A DNA stretch of 48,938 nt from an uncultured Lachnospiraceae bacterium. Its GTDB lineage: Bacteria; Bacillota; Clostridia; Lachnospirales; Lachnospiraceae. A program made the position numbers and the translations under genes. The notes under the pieces are model-generated. The model did no database searches. It was given only the letters and a program-made list of their open reading frames with translations, and was not told where the DNA came from. Of this stretch, positions 34,695-43,417 are shown piece after piece. Numbering within the stretch: position 1 is the stretch's first letter; the number at the start of each line of letters is the position of its first letter. The stretch is from the NCBI GenBank assembly GCA_905233905.1, contig CAJOFN010000006.1:1-48938 (forward strand), written 5' to 3'.

Positions 34695-37600
34695 CTATTC
34701 CTCCAGATCATCCTCAATAAGATTAACAGATACAAGGGTAGAAATACCCTTTTCCTGCATCGTGATACCGTATAACCTGTCAGCGGCGTTCATGGTGCCC
34801 CTTCTGTGGGTTATCACGATAAACTGCGTGTTTTCTGTAAGCTTGTGCAGATATTTAGCGAAACGGTCTACATTGGAATCGTCCAGCGCTGCCTCGATCT
34901 CGTCTAAAAGACAGAAGGGGGACGGCTTTAAGTTCTGGATCGCAAATAAAAGGGCGATAGCCGTAAGGGATTTTTCCCCGCCGGAAAGCTGCATCATATT
35001 CTGAAGCTTTTTTCCCGGAGGCTGGGCGATGATCTTAATACCGGTCTCTAATATATCCTCCTCCGGCATCAGCTCCAAAGTACCCTTTCCTCCGCCGAAT
35101 AACTGCTTAAACGCAGCGTCAAATTCTCTCTGGATGTCCTTAAAGCCCTTCTCGAACTGAGCCCTCATTCCCTCGTCCAGCTCTTCGATTATTCCCTCTA
35201 AGCGTTCGGCAGCCTCCACAATATCATCATGCTGCTTTTTTAGGAAATCGTATCTTTCCTTTGTCTCCTGGTATTCCTCCACCGCGGCGGTATTGATGGT
35301 ACCCATGGCACGGACTCTTTCACGGATGCCCTCAAGCTCCGCCTTCATGGCAGGTGTATCTGTAAGGCTTTCATCCTTAAGCTCCTCCGCCGAATGTAAG
35401 GTAAGCTCATATTCCTCCCACATATGATCCGTGCGGTACTGCATGGCGTTTTCTGTTTTGTCCACCATGTTTTCAAGACGCATCAGTTCTTTTTCAAAAT
35501 TGGACACTTCGGCCTGCTTGTCCTGAAGCTTTTCAAATAATTCCTTATTACTGTTTTCCAGCTCCTCCCTCTTTTGGGTAGCATCGCTGATCTCTTTTTC
35601 TATATTTGAGTTTTCCTCTCCTGTAGAAATGATCCTTTCAGAAATATTTTCTATAAGTCCGCGGATATCCTCTATACTCTTTTCTCCGTTTTCGTAATCA
35701 TTTTTAAGTCTTTCCTTTGACTCATTATGCTTGTCAAGCTCGCTCTGTGTCCGCCTGATATTTTCCTCAAGGAAATCCCCCTTTTGTCTTGCGGCGGACT
35801 CTTCCATCTCAAGCTCGGACAGGCTCCTTGACGCGGCAGCCTCCAGATAGGTCTGCTCGTCCATTTTTTTATTTAATTCTTCGTTGGAAAGATTTATCTG
35901 TTCCTGTCTTTCTTCTATCTCCTTTTTGTAGCCCTCATTATCCTCCTTGCGGGTCTTTATATTAAGGAGCTCACTTTCCATTGATCTCCCTTCATCCTCA
36001 AGAGCCGTATCCTCGTTTTCGCTTTTTTTGAAAACCTCCTGCGCCTGGGTTAATCTTACCTTGGCGGTATTCTCCTCTAACTCCGCAGCTCTTAAACTCT
36101 CATTTGCCTCGTCAATATCGTCATTTAAAAGCGCGATAGCCGTATCCAGCTCATCAAGGCGTTTTTTCTTTGAGGCCGCATCCTTTTCAAGAGCTTCTAT
36201 CACATTTGTGATCTCTTCCATCTCACGGTTTCTCGCAAGAAGATTTCCGGAATGTCTGTAGGCGCCGCCTGACATTGAGCCTCCGGGACGCAGATATTCT
36301 CCGTCAAGAGTTACGATATTCAATGTATAGCGGTTCTTTTTCGCAAGCTTAAGGGCGCTGTCAATATCCTCTGCAATTATTATCCTTCCAACAAGATACA
36401 TGATTATGCCGGAATATCTCGGATCGTATTCCAAAAGCTCAGATGCGAATCCGATTATGCCGTCTCTTCCAACAGCAATATCCGGTCTTCTGACATTCTT
36501 TCCGTCAACGCTGGTAAGGGGAAGAAAGGTCGCGCGTCCTGCCCTGTTGCTCTTAAGGAATGAGATCATCCTCTTGGCGGTTGCTTCATCCTCCGTCACA
36601 ATATTCTGGATATTTCCCCCAAGGGCTGTCTCCATTGCCGTCTCGTACTTTTCCGGAACGCTGATAAGGTCCGCCACAACTCCCACAAGTCCGCTTTCCC
36701 GGTCCTTTTGTTCCATAACGCGCTTTATAGCGTTGCCATAACCCTCGTATCTTTCAGCGATATTTCTCAGAGATTCAAAACGCGATCTCTGCTGCGTGAC
36801 CTTTCTTTCCGTTTCCAATATTTCACCGGAGGCAGCCTGATATTTTTCTCTTAAGTCCTTTTGCTTATTATTTAACTCCTCACATTTTTGTTTCTGCCTC
36901 AGACACTCTTCCTTTGCCTTATCATAATCCTCTTCGGCCTTAGCCTTTTCCTCAGAAAGCATATCTGTTTCGGTCTTTCTGGCAAGAAGTCTCTGGTTTA
37001 ATCCGGCGCGTCTGATGGCGATCTGTTCCTCTAAGGTCTTTAACCTCTCATCCTCTGAAGCAGCGGATGTGCGGTCTTCCATGATATTTAAAAGCTCTTT
37101 ATTGTTTTCTTCGATCTTTGTGCTGCAGCTTGTGATCTCTTCCTTGATATTCTGATACTTTTCCTTTGCTTCTTTAAGAGCCTCTGCCGTTTTTTCGATC
37201 TCGGAATTTATTTCCTCCTTCTGGTCGAGATATTTGTCAAGCTGCTCCTTTACAGCGTCTATTTCATCGTCTATTTCCTTTGTTCTCGTCCCGTAGTTTT
37301 CCTGCATGGAACGAAGGGATGTTATACGCTCGTTTAACACGGCTCTTTCATTTTCAAGCTCGCCTTTTTTCAGGATGCTTTCCTTTTCTCTTTCACGAAG
37401 ACTCTCAAGGGAATCCTTTATCTCGGAAAGCTTTGCGTCTGCCTTGTCATAATCTATCTGCATATCACGGATCTCCATGTTGCCGTAAACTATTTCCTGA
37501 TCCGTGTTCTGGTAATTCTTTTTTAATTTCTCATATTCTTCTTTGTAGGCAGCCATATCTGTAAGAAACAGATTAACATCTAACGCCTTTTGCCTTCCGC

Positions 37601-38255
37601 GAAGCTCAAGATATTCCTTTGCCTTTTTAGCCTGCTCTTCAAGGGGCCCGACCCTTTTTTCAAGCTCTCCCAAAATATCGCTTACCCGGACAAGGTTATC
37701 CTGTTCCTCCGCAAACTTCTTCTGGGCAAGAGCCTTTCTCTTTTTGAATTTTACTATTCCCACAGCCTCGTCAAAAAGCTCCCTGCGTTCCTCAGGCTTT
37801 CCGGAGAGGATCCTTTCGATCTGTCCCTGTCCGATAATGGAATATCCCTCTTTTCCGATACCTGTATCATAAAAAAGCTCGGCAACATCCTTAAGCCTGC
37901 AAGCGGTTCCATTCAAAAGATACTCGCTCTCACCGGAGCGGTATACCCGCCTTGCCACCGTAACCTCGTCATAAGACACCGGCAGCACATGATCGCTGTT
38001 GTCAAGGGTAATGGCTACATAGGCATAGCTTACGGGCTTGCGGTTTTCCGTACCCGCAAAAATAACATCCTGCATGCTTGAGCCACGAAGCTGCTTGGCA
38101 GACTGCTCCCCCAATACCCATCTTACAGCGTCACCGACATTACTCTTGCCGCTGCCGTTGGGTCCTACTATTCCTGTTATCCCATTATGAAAATCAAGCA
38201 CGATCTTATTCGCGAAGGACTTAAAACCGTGCATTTCTATACTCTTTAAATACAT
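34695..38255 (-). CDS. smc: chromosome segregation ATPase SMC
   Basis: A 1186-residue full-length SMC. Walker A GPNGSGKS is at residues 31-38, long coiled coils flank a central hinge (about residues 515-640, with GVVADLI and RPGGSMSGGAYR), and the C-terminal ABC signature LSGGEKSLTA and Walker B CLLDEIEAALDD complete the head. It loads on DNA with ScpAB to organise the chromosome. Overlaps rnc by 10 bp. Confidence 0.98.
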   Translation of the reverse strand: MYLKSIEMHGFKSFANKIVLDFHNGITGIVGPNGSGKSNVGDAVRWVLGEQSAKQLRGSSMQDVIFAGTENRKPVSYAYVAITLDNSDHVLPVSYDEVTVARRVYRSGESEYLLNGTACRLKDVAELFYDTGIGKEGYSIIGQGQIERILSGKPEERRELFDEAVGIVKFKKRKALAQKKFAEEQDNLVRVSDILGELEKRVGPLEEQAKKAKEYLELRGRQKALDVNLFLTDMAAYKEEYEKLKKNYQNTDQEIVYGNMEIRDMQIDYDKADAKLSEIKDSLESLREREKESILKKGELENERAVLNERITSLRSMQENYGTRTKEIDDEIDAVKEQLDKYLDQKEEINSEIEKTAEALKEAKEKYQNIKEEITSCSTKIEENNKELLNIMEDRTSAASEDERLKTLEEQIAIRRAGLNQRLLARKTETDMLSEEKAKAEEDYDKAKEECLRQKQKCEELNNKQKDLREKYQAASGEILETERKVTQQRSRFESLRNIAERYEGYGNAIKRVMEQKDRESGLVGVVADLISVPEKYETAMETALGGNIQNIVTEDEATAKRMISFLKSNRAGRATFLPLTSVDGKNVRRPDIAVGRDGIIGFASELLEYDPRYSGIIMYLVGRIIIAEDIDSALKLAKKNRYTLNIVTLDGEYLRPGGSMSGGAYRHSGNLLARNREMEEITNVIEALEKDAASKKKRLDELDTAIALLNDDIDEANESLRAAELEENTAKVRLTQAQEVFKKSENEDTALEDEGRSMESELLNIKTRKEDNEGYKKEIEERQEQINLSNEELNKKMDEQTYLEAAASRSLSELEMEESAARQKGDFLEENIRRTQSELDKHNESKERLKNDYENGEKSIEDIRGLIENISERIISTGEENSNIEKEISDATQKREELENSNKELFEKLQDKQAEVSNFEKELMRLENMVDKTENAMQYRTDHMWEEYELTLHSAEELKDESLTDTPAMKAELEGIRERVRAMGTINTAAVEEYQETKERYDFLKKQHDDIVEAAERLEGIIEELDEGMRAQFEKGFKDIQREFDAAFKQLFGGGKGTLELMPEEDILETGIKIIAQPPGKKLQNMMQLSGGEKSLTAIALLFAIQNLKPSPFCLLDEIEAALDDSNVDRFAKYLHKLTENTQFIVITHRRGTMNAADRLYGITMQEKGISTLVSVNLIEDDLEE

Positions 38256-38926
38256 ATTTTTTCCAGACCCATACGGGCAGCTTCCTGTTCGGCAGATTTC
38301 TTCGACGACCCTGTTCCTGTTCCGATGACCTTGTCATCAAGCCTTACTTCAACATCAAACCTCTTGGCGTGATCCGGTCCCGATTCACCCACCACATGGT
38401 AGCTTATAACTCCTAAATGTTCTCCCTGTACCCTTTCCTGAAGCTGGCTTTTGCTGTCATAAAAAAGCCTGTCTGTATCAACCTCATCAAGAAGCCTGGA
38501 TCGGATGAAAGCAGCAGCCTCCTCCATGCCCGAATCCAGATATATGGCTCCTATAACAGCCTCAAAGGCATCTGAAAGAATGGATTTCCTGCCCCGCCCT
38601 CCGGAAGAATCTTCTCCTTTGGAAAGGCGTATGTAGCTGCCAAGCTTTATCCTGTTGGCGCAGTCCGCCAGGGTAGGTTCACATACCAGAGCGGCGCGGA
38701 GCTTGGTCAGCTCCCCCTCCGGCATTTTGGGATTATTCTTAAAAAGATGATCGCTTACTACGATCTCTAACACAGCATCTCCCAGAAACTCCAGCCTTTC
38801 ATTGTGCCCAAGCGCGGACAGACCGGCCTCATGGGCATAGCTTCTGTGTGTGAGCGCACACTCCAACAGGCTCTTATCCGAAAACTGATAAGAGATTGTC
38901 TCACATAATCTTTCAATATCTCCCAT
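38246..38926 (-). CDS. rnc: ribonuclease III
   Basis: A 226-residue RNase III: signature NERLEFLGDAVLEI, a second acidic cluster (SDAFEAVIGAIYLD), and a C-terminal double-stranded RNA binding domain (GSSKKSAEQEAARMGLE). It processes rRNA precursors and duplex RNA. An in-frame TTG at 38941 would add five residues and overlap acpP; the ATG at 38926 is preferred, though neither has a clear ribosome site. Confidence 0.96.
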   Translation of the reverse strand: MGDIERLCETISYQFSDKSLLECALTHRSYAHEAGLSALGHNERLEFLGDAVLEIVVSDHLFKNNPKMPEGELTKLRAALVCEPTLADCANRIKLGSYIRLSKGEDSSGGRGRKSILSDAFEAVIGAIYLDSGMEEAAAFIRSRLLDEVDTDRLFYDSKSQLQERVQGEHLGVISYHVVGESGPDHAKRFDVEVRLDDKVIGTGTGSSKKSAEQEAARMGLEKICI

Positions 38927-38930
38927 AATA

Positions 38931-39164
38931 TCACTTTTCAACCGTATTCTTTATCAGCTCTTCAGCGTCGCCTACCGTCCTTACTTCCTCTAAGGCATCC
39001 TGGTCAACCTCAAGCTTTAAAGCCTCTTCTATACCGAGGATTATCTGAAAAACATCAAGGGAATCAGCCCCCAGATCATCCTCAAAGGTTGTCTCCCTGG
39101 TGATCTCGGCAGGATCAACATTAAGCACTTCGGCTATTGTATTCTTTAACAGTTCAAATTCCAT
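38931..39164 (-). CDS. acpP: acyl carrier protein
   Basis: A 77-residue ACP with the phosphopantetheine site Ser35 in DDLGADSLDVFQ and an overall acidic composition. It carries acyl chains for fatty acid and, with PlsX, phospholipid synthesis. The start touches the plsX stop. Confidence 0.97.
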   Translation of the reverse strand: MEFELLKNTIAEVLNVDPAEITRETTFEDDLGADSLDVFQIILGIEEALKLEVDQDALEEVRTVGDAEELIKNTVEK

Positions 39165-40177
39165 TATTCTTCATCCCCCGAGATCATAGATGCTATCTTG
39201 CCTGTTATATCCTGCTCACAGAAGGTTATGCATTGTACGATGGAGTTCTTCACCTCTATTGCCTTTGAACTGCCGTGTGTCTTTACAACAAGACCATTAA
39301 GTCCCAGCATAGGCGCTCCTCCGTATTTTTTGGTATCAAAATCCTTAAGGGTTTTCTTAAGGGATGGCAATGCCAGCGCCGCTCCAAGCTTTGCCCTTAC
39401 AGAGCCTGTAAGACCCTTCTTTAAGGTACTCATGAACATATGAGCCGCGCCCTCGTAAAACTTTAAGATAACATTTCCCACAAAGGCCTCGCAGACAATG
39501 ACATCCGCCCCGCCCTCAGGGATATCCCTTGCTTCGATGCTTCCGATAAAGTTGATATCCTTTGCATCCTTCAGCAGGGGAAAGGTCTCCTTGACCAAAG
39601 CATTACCCTTTTCTTCCTCAGCTCCGATATTTACAATGGCGACCCTCGGGCGTTTCTTTCCCATAACATGCTCCATGTATATGGAACCCATCCGGGCAAA
39701 CTGCACTAAATGCTCTGCTCTCGCGTCAACATTGGCTCCGCAGTCGATCAGAAGGGAAACTCCCTTCATTGTGGGAATAAGCGGTGCAAGCGGCGCTCTT
39801 TTTACGCCCCGTATCCTGCCGGCTATAAGCTGTCCTCCCACTAAAAGAGCTCCAGTGCTTCCGGCGGAAACAAAGGCATCCGCCTCACCGGACTTTATCA
39901 TATTAAGCCCGACCACCATGGAAGAATCCTTTTTCTTGCGGATGGCGGCAACTGGCGACTCCGCCATTTCAATGACTTCAGAAGCGTTTACAAGCTCTAT
40001 GCGGTCTCCCGGGAAATCCTCTCCCTTTAATGCCTCTTCGATCTTATCCCTTTTGCCTGCAAGGGATACTTTAAGCTCATTATGCTCTTTTACTGCCGAA
40101 ACTGCGCCCTTTACTATTTCCTCCGGGGCGTTATCGCCACCCATGGCGTCAACTGCCACATGAATAGTTTTACCCAT
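39164..40177 (-). CDS. plsX: phosphate acyltransferase PlsX
   Basis: A 337-residue PlsX: VAVDAMGGDNAPEEIVKGAV, FVSAGSTGALLVGG, LIDCGANVDARAEHLVQFA and GFVGNVILKF-like AFVGNVILKFYEG. It interconverts acyl-ACP and acyl-phosphate, the donor for PlsY. AGGGGTG precedes the ATG. It lies between rpmF and acpP, and a hairpin with a T-rich tail lies between rpmF and this gene. Confidence 0.97.
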   Translation of the reverse strand: MGKTIHVAVDAMGGDNAPEEIVKGAVSAVKEHNELKVSLAGKRDKIEEALKGEDFPGDRIELVNASEVIEMAESPVAAIRKKKDSSMVVGLNMIKSGEADAFVSAGSTGALLVGGQLIAGRIRGVKRAPLAPLIPTMKGVSLLIDCGANVDARAEHLVQFARMGSIYMEHVMGKKRPRVAIVNIGAEEEKGNALVKETFPLLKDAKDINFIGSIEARDIPEGGADVIVCEAFVGNVILKFYEGAAHMFMSTLKKGLTGSVRAKLGAALALPSLKKTLKDFDTKKYGGAPMLGLNGLVVKTHGSSKAIEVKNSIVQCITFCEQDITGKIASMISGDEE

Positions 40178-40191
40178 TGTATCACCCCTGT

Positions 40192-40245
40192 AAAAAACAA
40201 ATCCCCGTGACCGGGAGTTTTTATTAACAGCTCCCCTGCCACGAG
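40192..40245 (-). terminator. hairpin with T-rich tail between rpmF and plsX (partial terminator or attenuator)
   Basis: On the minus strand GGGAG and CTCCC (40231-40235 with 40213-40217) form the upper stem and CTCGTG with CACGGG (40240-40245 with 40204-40209, one G-U pair) the lower stem, joined by a 3-nt internal loop each side. The stem is followed by ATTTGTTTTTT. It lies inside an otherwise continuous operon, so it may set the ratio of ribosomal protein L32 to PlsX mRNA. Confidence 0.55.
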
Positions 40246-40268
40246 GTATTTGAAAGAACTCTCAGTCT

Positions 40269-40448
40269 TTAGTCAACCGCTATGATCTCACGCTTATTGT
40301 AAGAACCGCAATTCTTACATACCCTGTGCGGCATCATAAGCTGTCCGCACTTTGAACACTTAACCAGTGTCGGAGCGGTCATCTTCCAGTTAGCTCTTCT
40401 CTTATCTCTTCTTCCCTTGGAAGATTTGTTCTTCGGGCAAATGGCCAT
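40269..40448 (-). CDS. rpmF: 50S ribosomal protein L32
   Basis: A 59-residue L32: MAICPKNKSSKGRRDKRRAN at the start and a zinc ribbon with Cys31, Cys34, Cys44 and Cys47. AAGGAGGTG precedes the ATG. It lies 3 bp after yceD, the near-universal pairing. Cys at position 4 is an addition to the four zinc ligands. Confidence 0.96.
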   Translation of the reverse strand: MAICPKNKSSKGRRDKRRANWKMTAPTLVKCSKCGQLMMPHRVCKNCGSYNKREIIAVD

Positions 40449-40451
40449 CGT

Positions 40452-40970
40452 TTACACCTCCTTAAACACATCTAAAAACTTCTGCATACGCGGGTCTAAA
40501 ACTTCACGGTCACAATCACATTCGACAATATTGCGATTCTTTCCGCAGATGGGACAAAGCCCCTTACAATCCGCGTTACATAACACCTTCACGGGAAGCT
40601 CCATCAGAACCTCCTCCGCCAGCAATCCGCAGACATCCAAAACCCCTTCCGATAATGCCGATAAAGGATCGTCTATATCCTCTACTATCTGATCATCTAT
40701 CACCGGAAAGCTTCTGTCTATGTCAACCTCAACGGATACCGGCGTATCCTCCAGACATCTGTCACAGGGCATATGTCCGGATATTACAGTATTGCCGCAG
40801 ATACTAAACACATCACCGACGCCTTTTTCGCATTTTAACACAAAAGGCTCAACCTTCTCTGCCGTAAAGCTGCCTGCGTTTACCCCGGCAAGCTCATCAC
40901 CTTCGACTGAGGTGTCAATATCTGCTTCCGGAACGGGCTTTAAGGCTATCTCATTAAGATCTATCTTCAT
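40452..40970 (-). CDS. yceD: YceD/DUF177 family protein
   Basis: A 172-residue DUF177 protein with the family CDRCLE motif and a C-terminal cysteine pattern (CNADCKGLCPICGKNRN, then CDC) suggesting a metal site. YceD is linked to 23S rRNA or ribosome biogenesis and is nearly always next to rpmF. GGGAGGGTA precedes the ATG. First gene of the operon from the promoter at 41006-41034. Confidence 0.92.
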   Translation of the reverse strand: MKIDLNEIALKPVPEADIDTSVEGDELAGVNAGSFTAEKVEPFVLKCEKGVGDVFSICGNTVISGHMPCDRCLEDTPVSVEVDIDRSFPVIDDQIVEDIDDPLSALSEGVLDVCGLLAEEVLMELPVKVLCNADCKGLCPICGKNRNIVECDCDREVLDPRMQKFLDVFKEV

Positions 40971-41005
40971 AAATACCCTCCCATTGCCGGAACTGCAACG
41001 TTAGA

Positions 41006-41034
41006 ATTATACTCATCAAAGCCTATTATGTCAA
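41006..41034 (-). promoter_or_regulatory. perfect-consensus sigma-A promoter of the yceD-rpmF-plsX-acpP-rnc-smc-ftsY operon
   Basis: On the minus strand TTGACA (41029-41034), a 17-nt spacer and TATAAT (41006-41011) match the consensus at all twelve positions. The -35 overlaps the last codons of thrS; the thrS stop TGA is part of TTGACA. The transcript would start near 40999, about 29 nt before yceD. Confidence 0.88.
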
Positions 41035-42866
41035 GCTTCAACTACCAAATCCAGGTCATGACCTTCATTCATGCCCCTGCATATCTCAATAAAACGCTCC
41101 AGCGGCACCCCGTTCATCTTCTTGTTGCCGCGGATCGTAACTGATACTGTGCGCTCCGCAACCTCCTTGTCTCCCACAATGACAATGTAAGGGTCCTTCA
41201 TGCCGTGGAAGCTCTTGATCTTCTCCTTCATATTGCGATAGGCAAAATCCGCCTCAGCCCTGATGCCGGCTGCCCTTAAGCTCTTAAGCACCTCCTTGGC
41301 ATAGTCATTGTGTTCCGGAAGTATTGGAACAATACCCACCTGATAAGGACACAGCCAGAACGGAAACAGCCCCTTGTAATTCTCTGTCAGTATCCCGATA
41401 AATCTCTCAAAGGAACCGAATATGGCCCTGTGGATCATTACGGGCCGCTTGTGCGAGCTGTCGTCCGCCACATATTTGAGATTAAAGTTCAGCGGAAGCT
41501 GGAAGTCAAGCTGGATGGTACCCATCTGCCACTGTCTCCCCAGTGCATCCTTCATTTGAAGATCGATCTTGGGTCCATAGAAGGCACCGTCGCCCTCATT
41601 GATCTCATAATTGCCCTCTCCAAACTGATCGTCAAGGATCTTCTTTAAGGAATCCTCCGCCATGTTCCAGACCTCAATATCACCCATGAAATCATCCGGC
41701 CTCGTGGAAAGCTCCACCGTATAGGTAAGTCCAAAGGTGCCGTAGATCTCAGTGGCTATGTCCATGATATCCTTGATCTCGGAGGCGATCTGATCCTCTG
41801 TTACAAAGATGTGGGCATCATCCTGTCTGAACTCCTGAACCCTGAAAAGTCCGTTAAGCTCCCCGGATTTTTCCTTTCTGTGAATCACGTCTACCTGGGA
41901 AATGCGTACCGGAAGCTCCTTATAGGAGCGCAGGGTATGACGGTAAACATTGATGGCATTAGGGCAGTTCATGGGCTTTGCCGCATATGTCTCATCGGAG
42001 TCTATTAAAAGGATTTCATTCCCCTTCTCATCCAGCTTGTCATTTCCCTGCGCATCCTTTTCCCTTGCGGGAACAAGGAACATATTGTCACGATAATGTC
42101 CCCAGTGACCTGACGTCACCCACAGACGGCGGTTGTTGATAACAGGAGCGGAGATCTCCTGATAGCCATGCTCCTCATGTATCCCTCTCCAGAACTCAAG
42201 CAGGGCGTTATACAGCTTCCAGCCCCTTGGAAGCCAGTAAGGCATGCCGGGAGCGCTCTCATCAAACATGAAAAGCTCCATAGCCGGACCGATCTTCTTG
42301 TGGTCACGCTCCATTGCTTCCTTTATGAACTGAAGATGAGCCTTTAAATCCTTTTTGTTCTCAAAGGCATATACATATATCCTCTGAAGCTGATCCCGGT
42401 TCTCATCCCCTCTCCAATAGGCGCCGGAAACGGACTTTATCTTAAACGCCGCGTTCATAAGCTCCTGTGAGTTTGAAATATGGGGTCCCCTGCATAGATC
42501 AACAAAATCCTCGCCTGTACGGTATATCGTGATCTTCTCGTCCTCGGGAAGATCTCTTATAAGCTCCTCTTTGAATTTCTGTCCTTCAAAAAGCTTAAGC
42601 GCCTCATCCCTGGAAAGCTCGCTTACGCTCCAGTCTTCCTTACGCTTTATGATCTCATGCATCTTCTCCTCGATGTCAGGAAGATCGTCATTGGTAAGAT
42701 TTTTGGGCAGCAGAAAATCATAGTAAAATCCGTCGTCGATCTGGGGACCTATGGCATAGCTTACTTTATCCTTACCGAATATCTCGATCACGGCCTTGGC
42801 AAGAATATGAGCCAGAGAATGACGGTATACCTGTGAATAAAACTCTTTGTATTCTTCTTTATTCAT
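41031..42866 (-). CDS. thrS: threonyl-tRNA synthetase lacking the N-terminal TGS domain
   Basis: A 611-residue ThrRS. It begins almost at the editing domain (HSLAHILAKAVIEIFG at about residues 16-31), then the class II core: PRGWKLYNALLEFWR, KPMNCPNAINVYRH with a zinc Cys, FRVQEFRQDDAHIF, GPKIDLQMKD, HRAIFGSFERFIGILTE, and the anticodon domain. The usual TGS domain of about 60 residues is missing, and no in-frame coding lies upstream. There is no T-box leader; the gene sits 4 bp after the SEC-C gene, so it is expressed from an upstream promoter. Confidence 0.95.
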   Translation of the reverse strand: MNKEEYKEFYSQVYRHSLAHILAKAVIEIFGKDKVSYAIGPQIDDGFYYDFLLPKNLTNDDLPDIEEKMHEIIKRKEDWSVSELSRDEALKLFEGQKFKEELIRDLPEDEKITIYRTGEDFVDLCRGPHISNSQELMNAAFKIKSVSGAYWRGDENRDQLQRIYVYAFENKKDLKAHLQFIKEAMERDHKKIGPAMELFMFDESAPGMPYWLPRGWKLYNALLEFWRGIHEEHGYQEISAPVINNRRLWVTSGHWGHYRDNMFLVPAREKDAQGNDKLDEKGNEILLIDSDETYAAKPMNCPNAINVYRHTLRSYKELPVRISQVDVIHRKEKSGELNGLFRVQEFRQDDAHIFVTEDQIASEIKDIMDIATEIYGTFGLTYTVELSTRPDDFMGDIEVWNMAEDSLKKILDDQFGEGNYEINEGDGAFYGPKIDLQMKDALGRQWQMGTIQLDFQLPLNFNLKYVADDSSHKRPVMIHRAIFGSFERFIGILTENYKGLFPFWLCPYQVGIVPILPEHNDYAKEVLKSLRAAGIRAEADFAYRNMKEKIKSFHGMKDPYIVIVGDKEVAERTVSVTIRGNKKMNGVPLERFIEICRGMNEGHDLDLVVEA

Positions 42867-42870
42867 TGCC

Positions 42871-43416
42871 TCACTCCTCTCCTAAAAGATTAAGTGTAAG
42901 GGGTTCCGCTCCCTTTTTCCCATGACAGAACTTGTATTTCTTGCCGCTTCCGCAAGGACAGGGATCGTTGCGCCCAACCTTGATGGGGTTGCGTACCGTA
43001 TGAGCCTTTTTCTGGTCCAGATACAGCGCCTTCTTGGTCTTTTCATCGTAGATCTCATCCCACTGGGGAAGCCCGTAAAGCCACTCTGCATCCGCATCGA
43101 CCATGTTGCGGTAAAGCTTTTCGTTGTCAAATTTAAGAGACACCGGCGTATCCTCTTCTAACTCTTCAAGAGGATTTTCTTTTACAAGACTATCATTAAT
43201 GCCGTCCAAAAAACCGGTCATCTCAATTACTGTAACACCGAATTTCTCAGCCAGCTCCTTTACAGTTCCCTTAACCTCTTCATCCCTGTGGGTCAAAAGC
43301 CAGTCATAGATGTTCTTTTCCTTTTCAAAGAAATCATTCCAGAAAGCATCTATCTGCTGGCGGGTCCTGTTTTCAGTATCATATGCCGTATCCTTCCACT
43401 GATCAAATAATGACAT
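42871..43416 (-). CDS. SEC-C zinc-motif protein of unknown function
   Basis: A 181-residue soluble protein. The N-terminal 145 residues are helical and acidic (a helix-turn-helix-like [21 protein letters not shown] at about 50-70), and the SEC-C motif [19 protein letters not shown] lies near residues 148-166, binding zinc through three Cys and one His. SEC-C proteins associate with ribosomes or SecA-like partners. The job of this one is unknown. It lies 1 bp after the Gld fusion gene and 4 bp before thrS. Confidence 0.82.
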   Translation of the reverse strand: MSLFDQWKDTAYDTENRTRQQIDAFWNDFFEKEKNIYDWLLTHRDEEVKGTVKELAEKFGVTVIEMTGFLDGINDSLVKENPLEELEEDTPVSLKFDNEKLYRNMVDADAEWLYGLPQWDEIYDEKTKKALYLDQKKAHTVRNPIKVGRNDPCPCGSGKKYKFCHGKKGAEPLTLNLLGEE

Positions 43417-43417
43417 T

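Noticed and set aside
39498..40163. 221-residue open frame antisense to plsX
   Set aside because: It has no ribosome site, is Ser/Ala/Thr-rich in the manner of a complementary-strand shadow, and lies wholly within an unmistakable plsX.
42867..42890. T-box riboswitch before thrS
   Set aside because: Only 4 bp separate thrS from the SEC-C gene, leaving no room for a leader.
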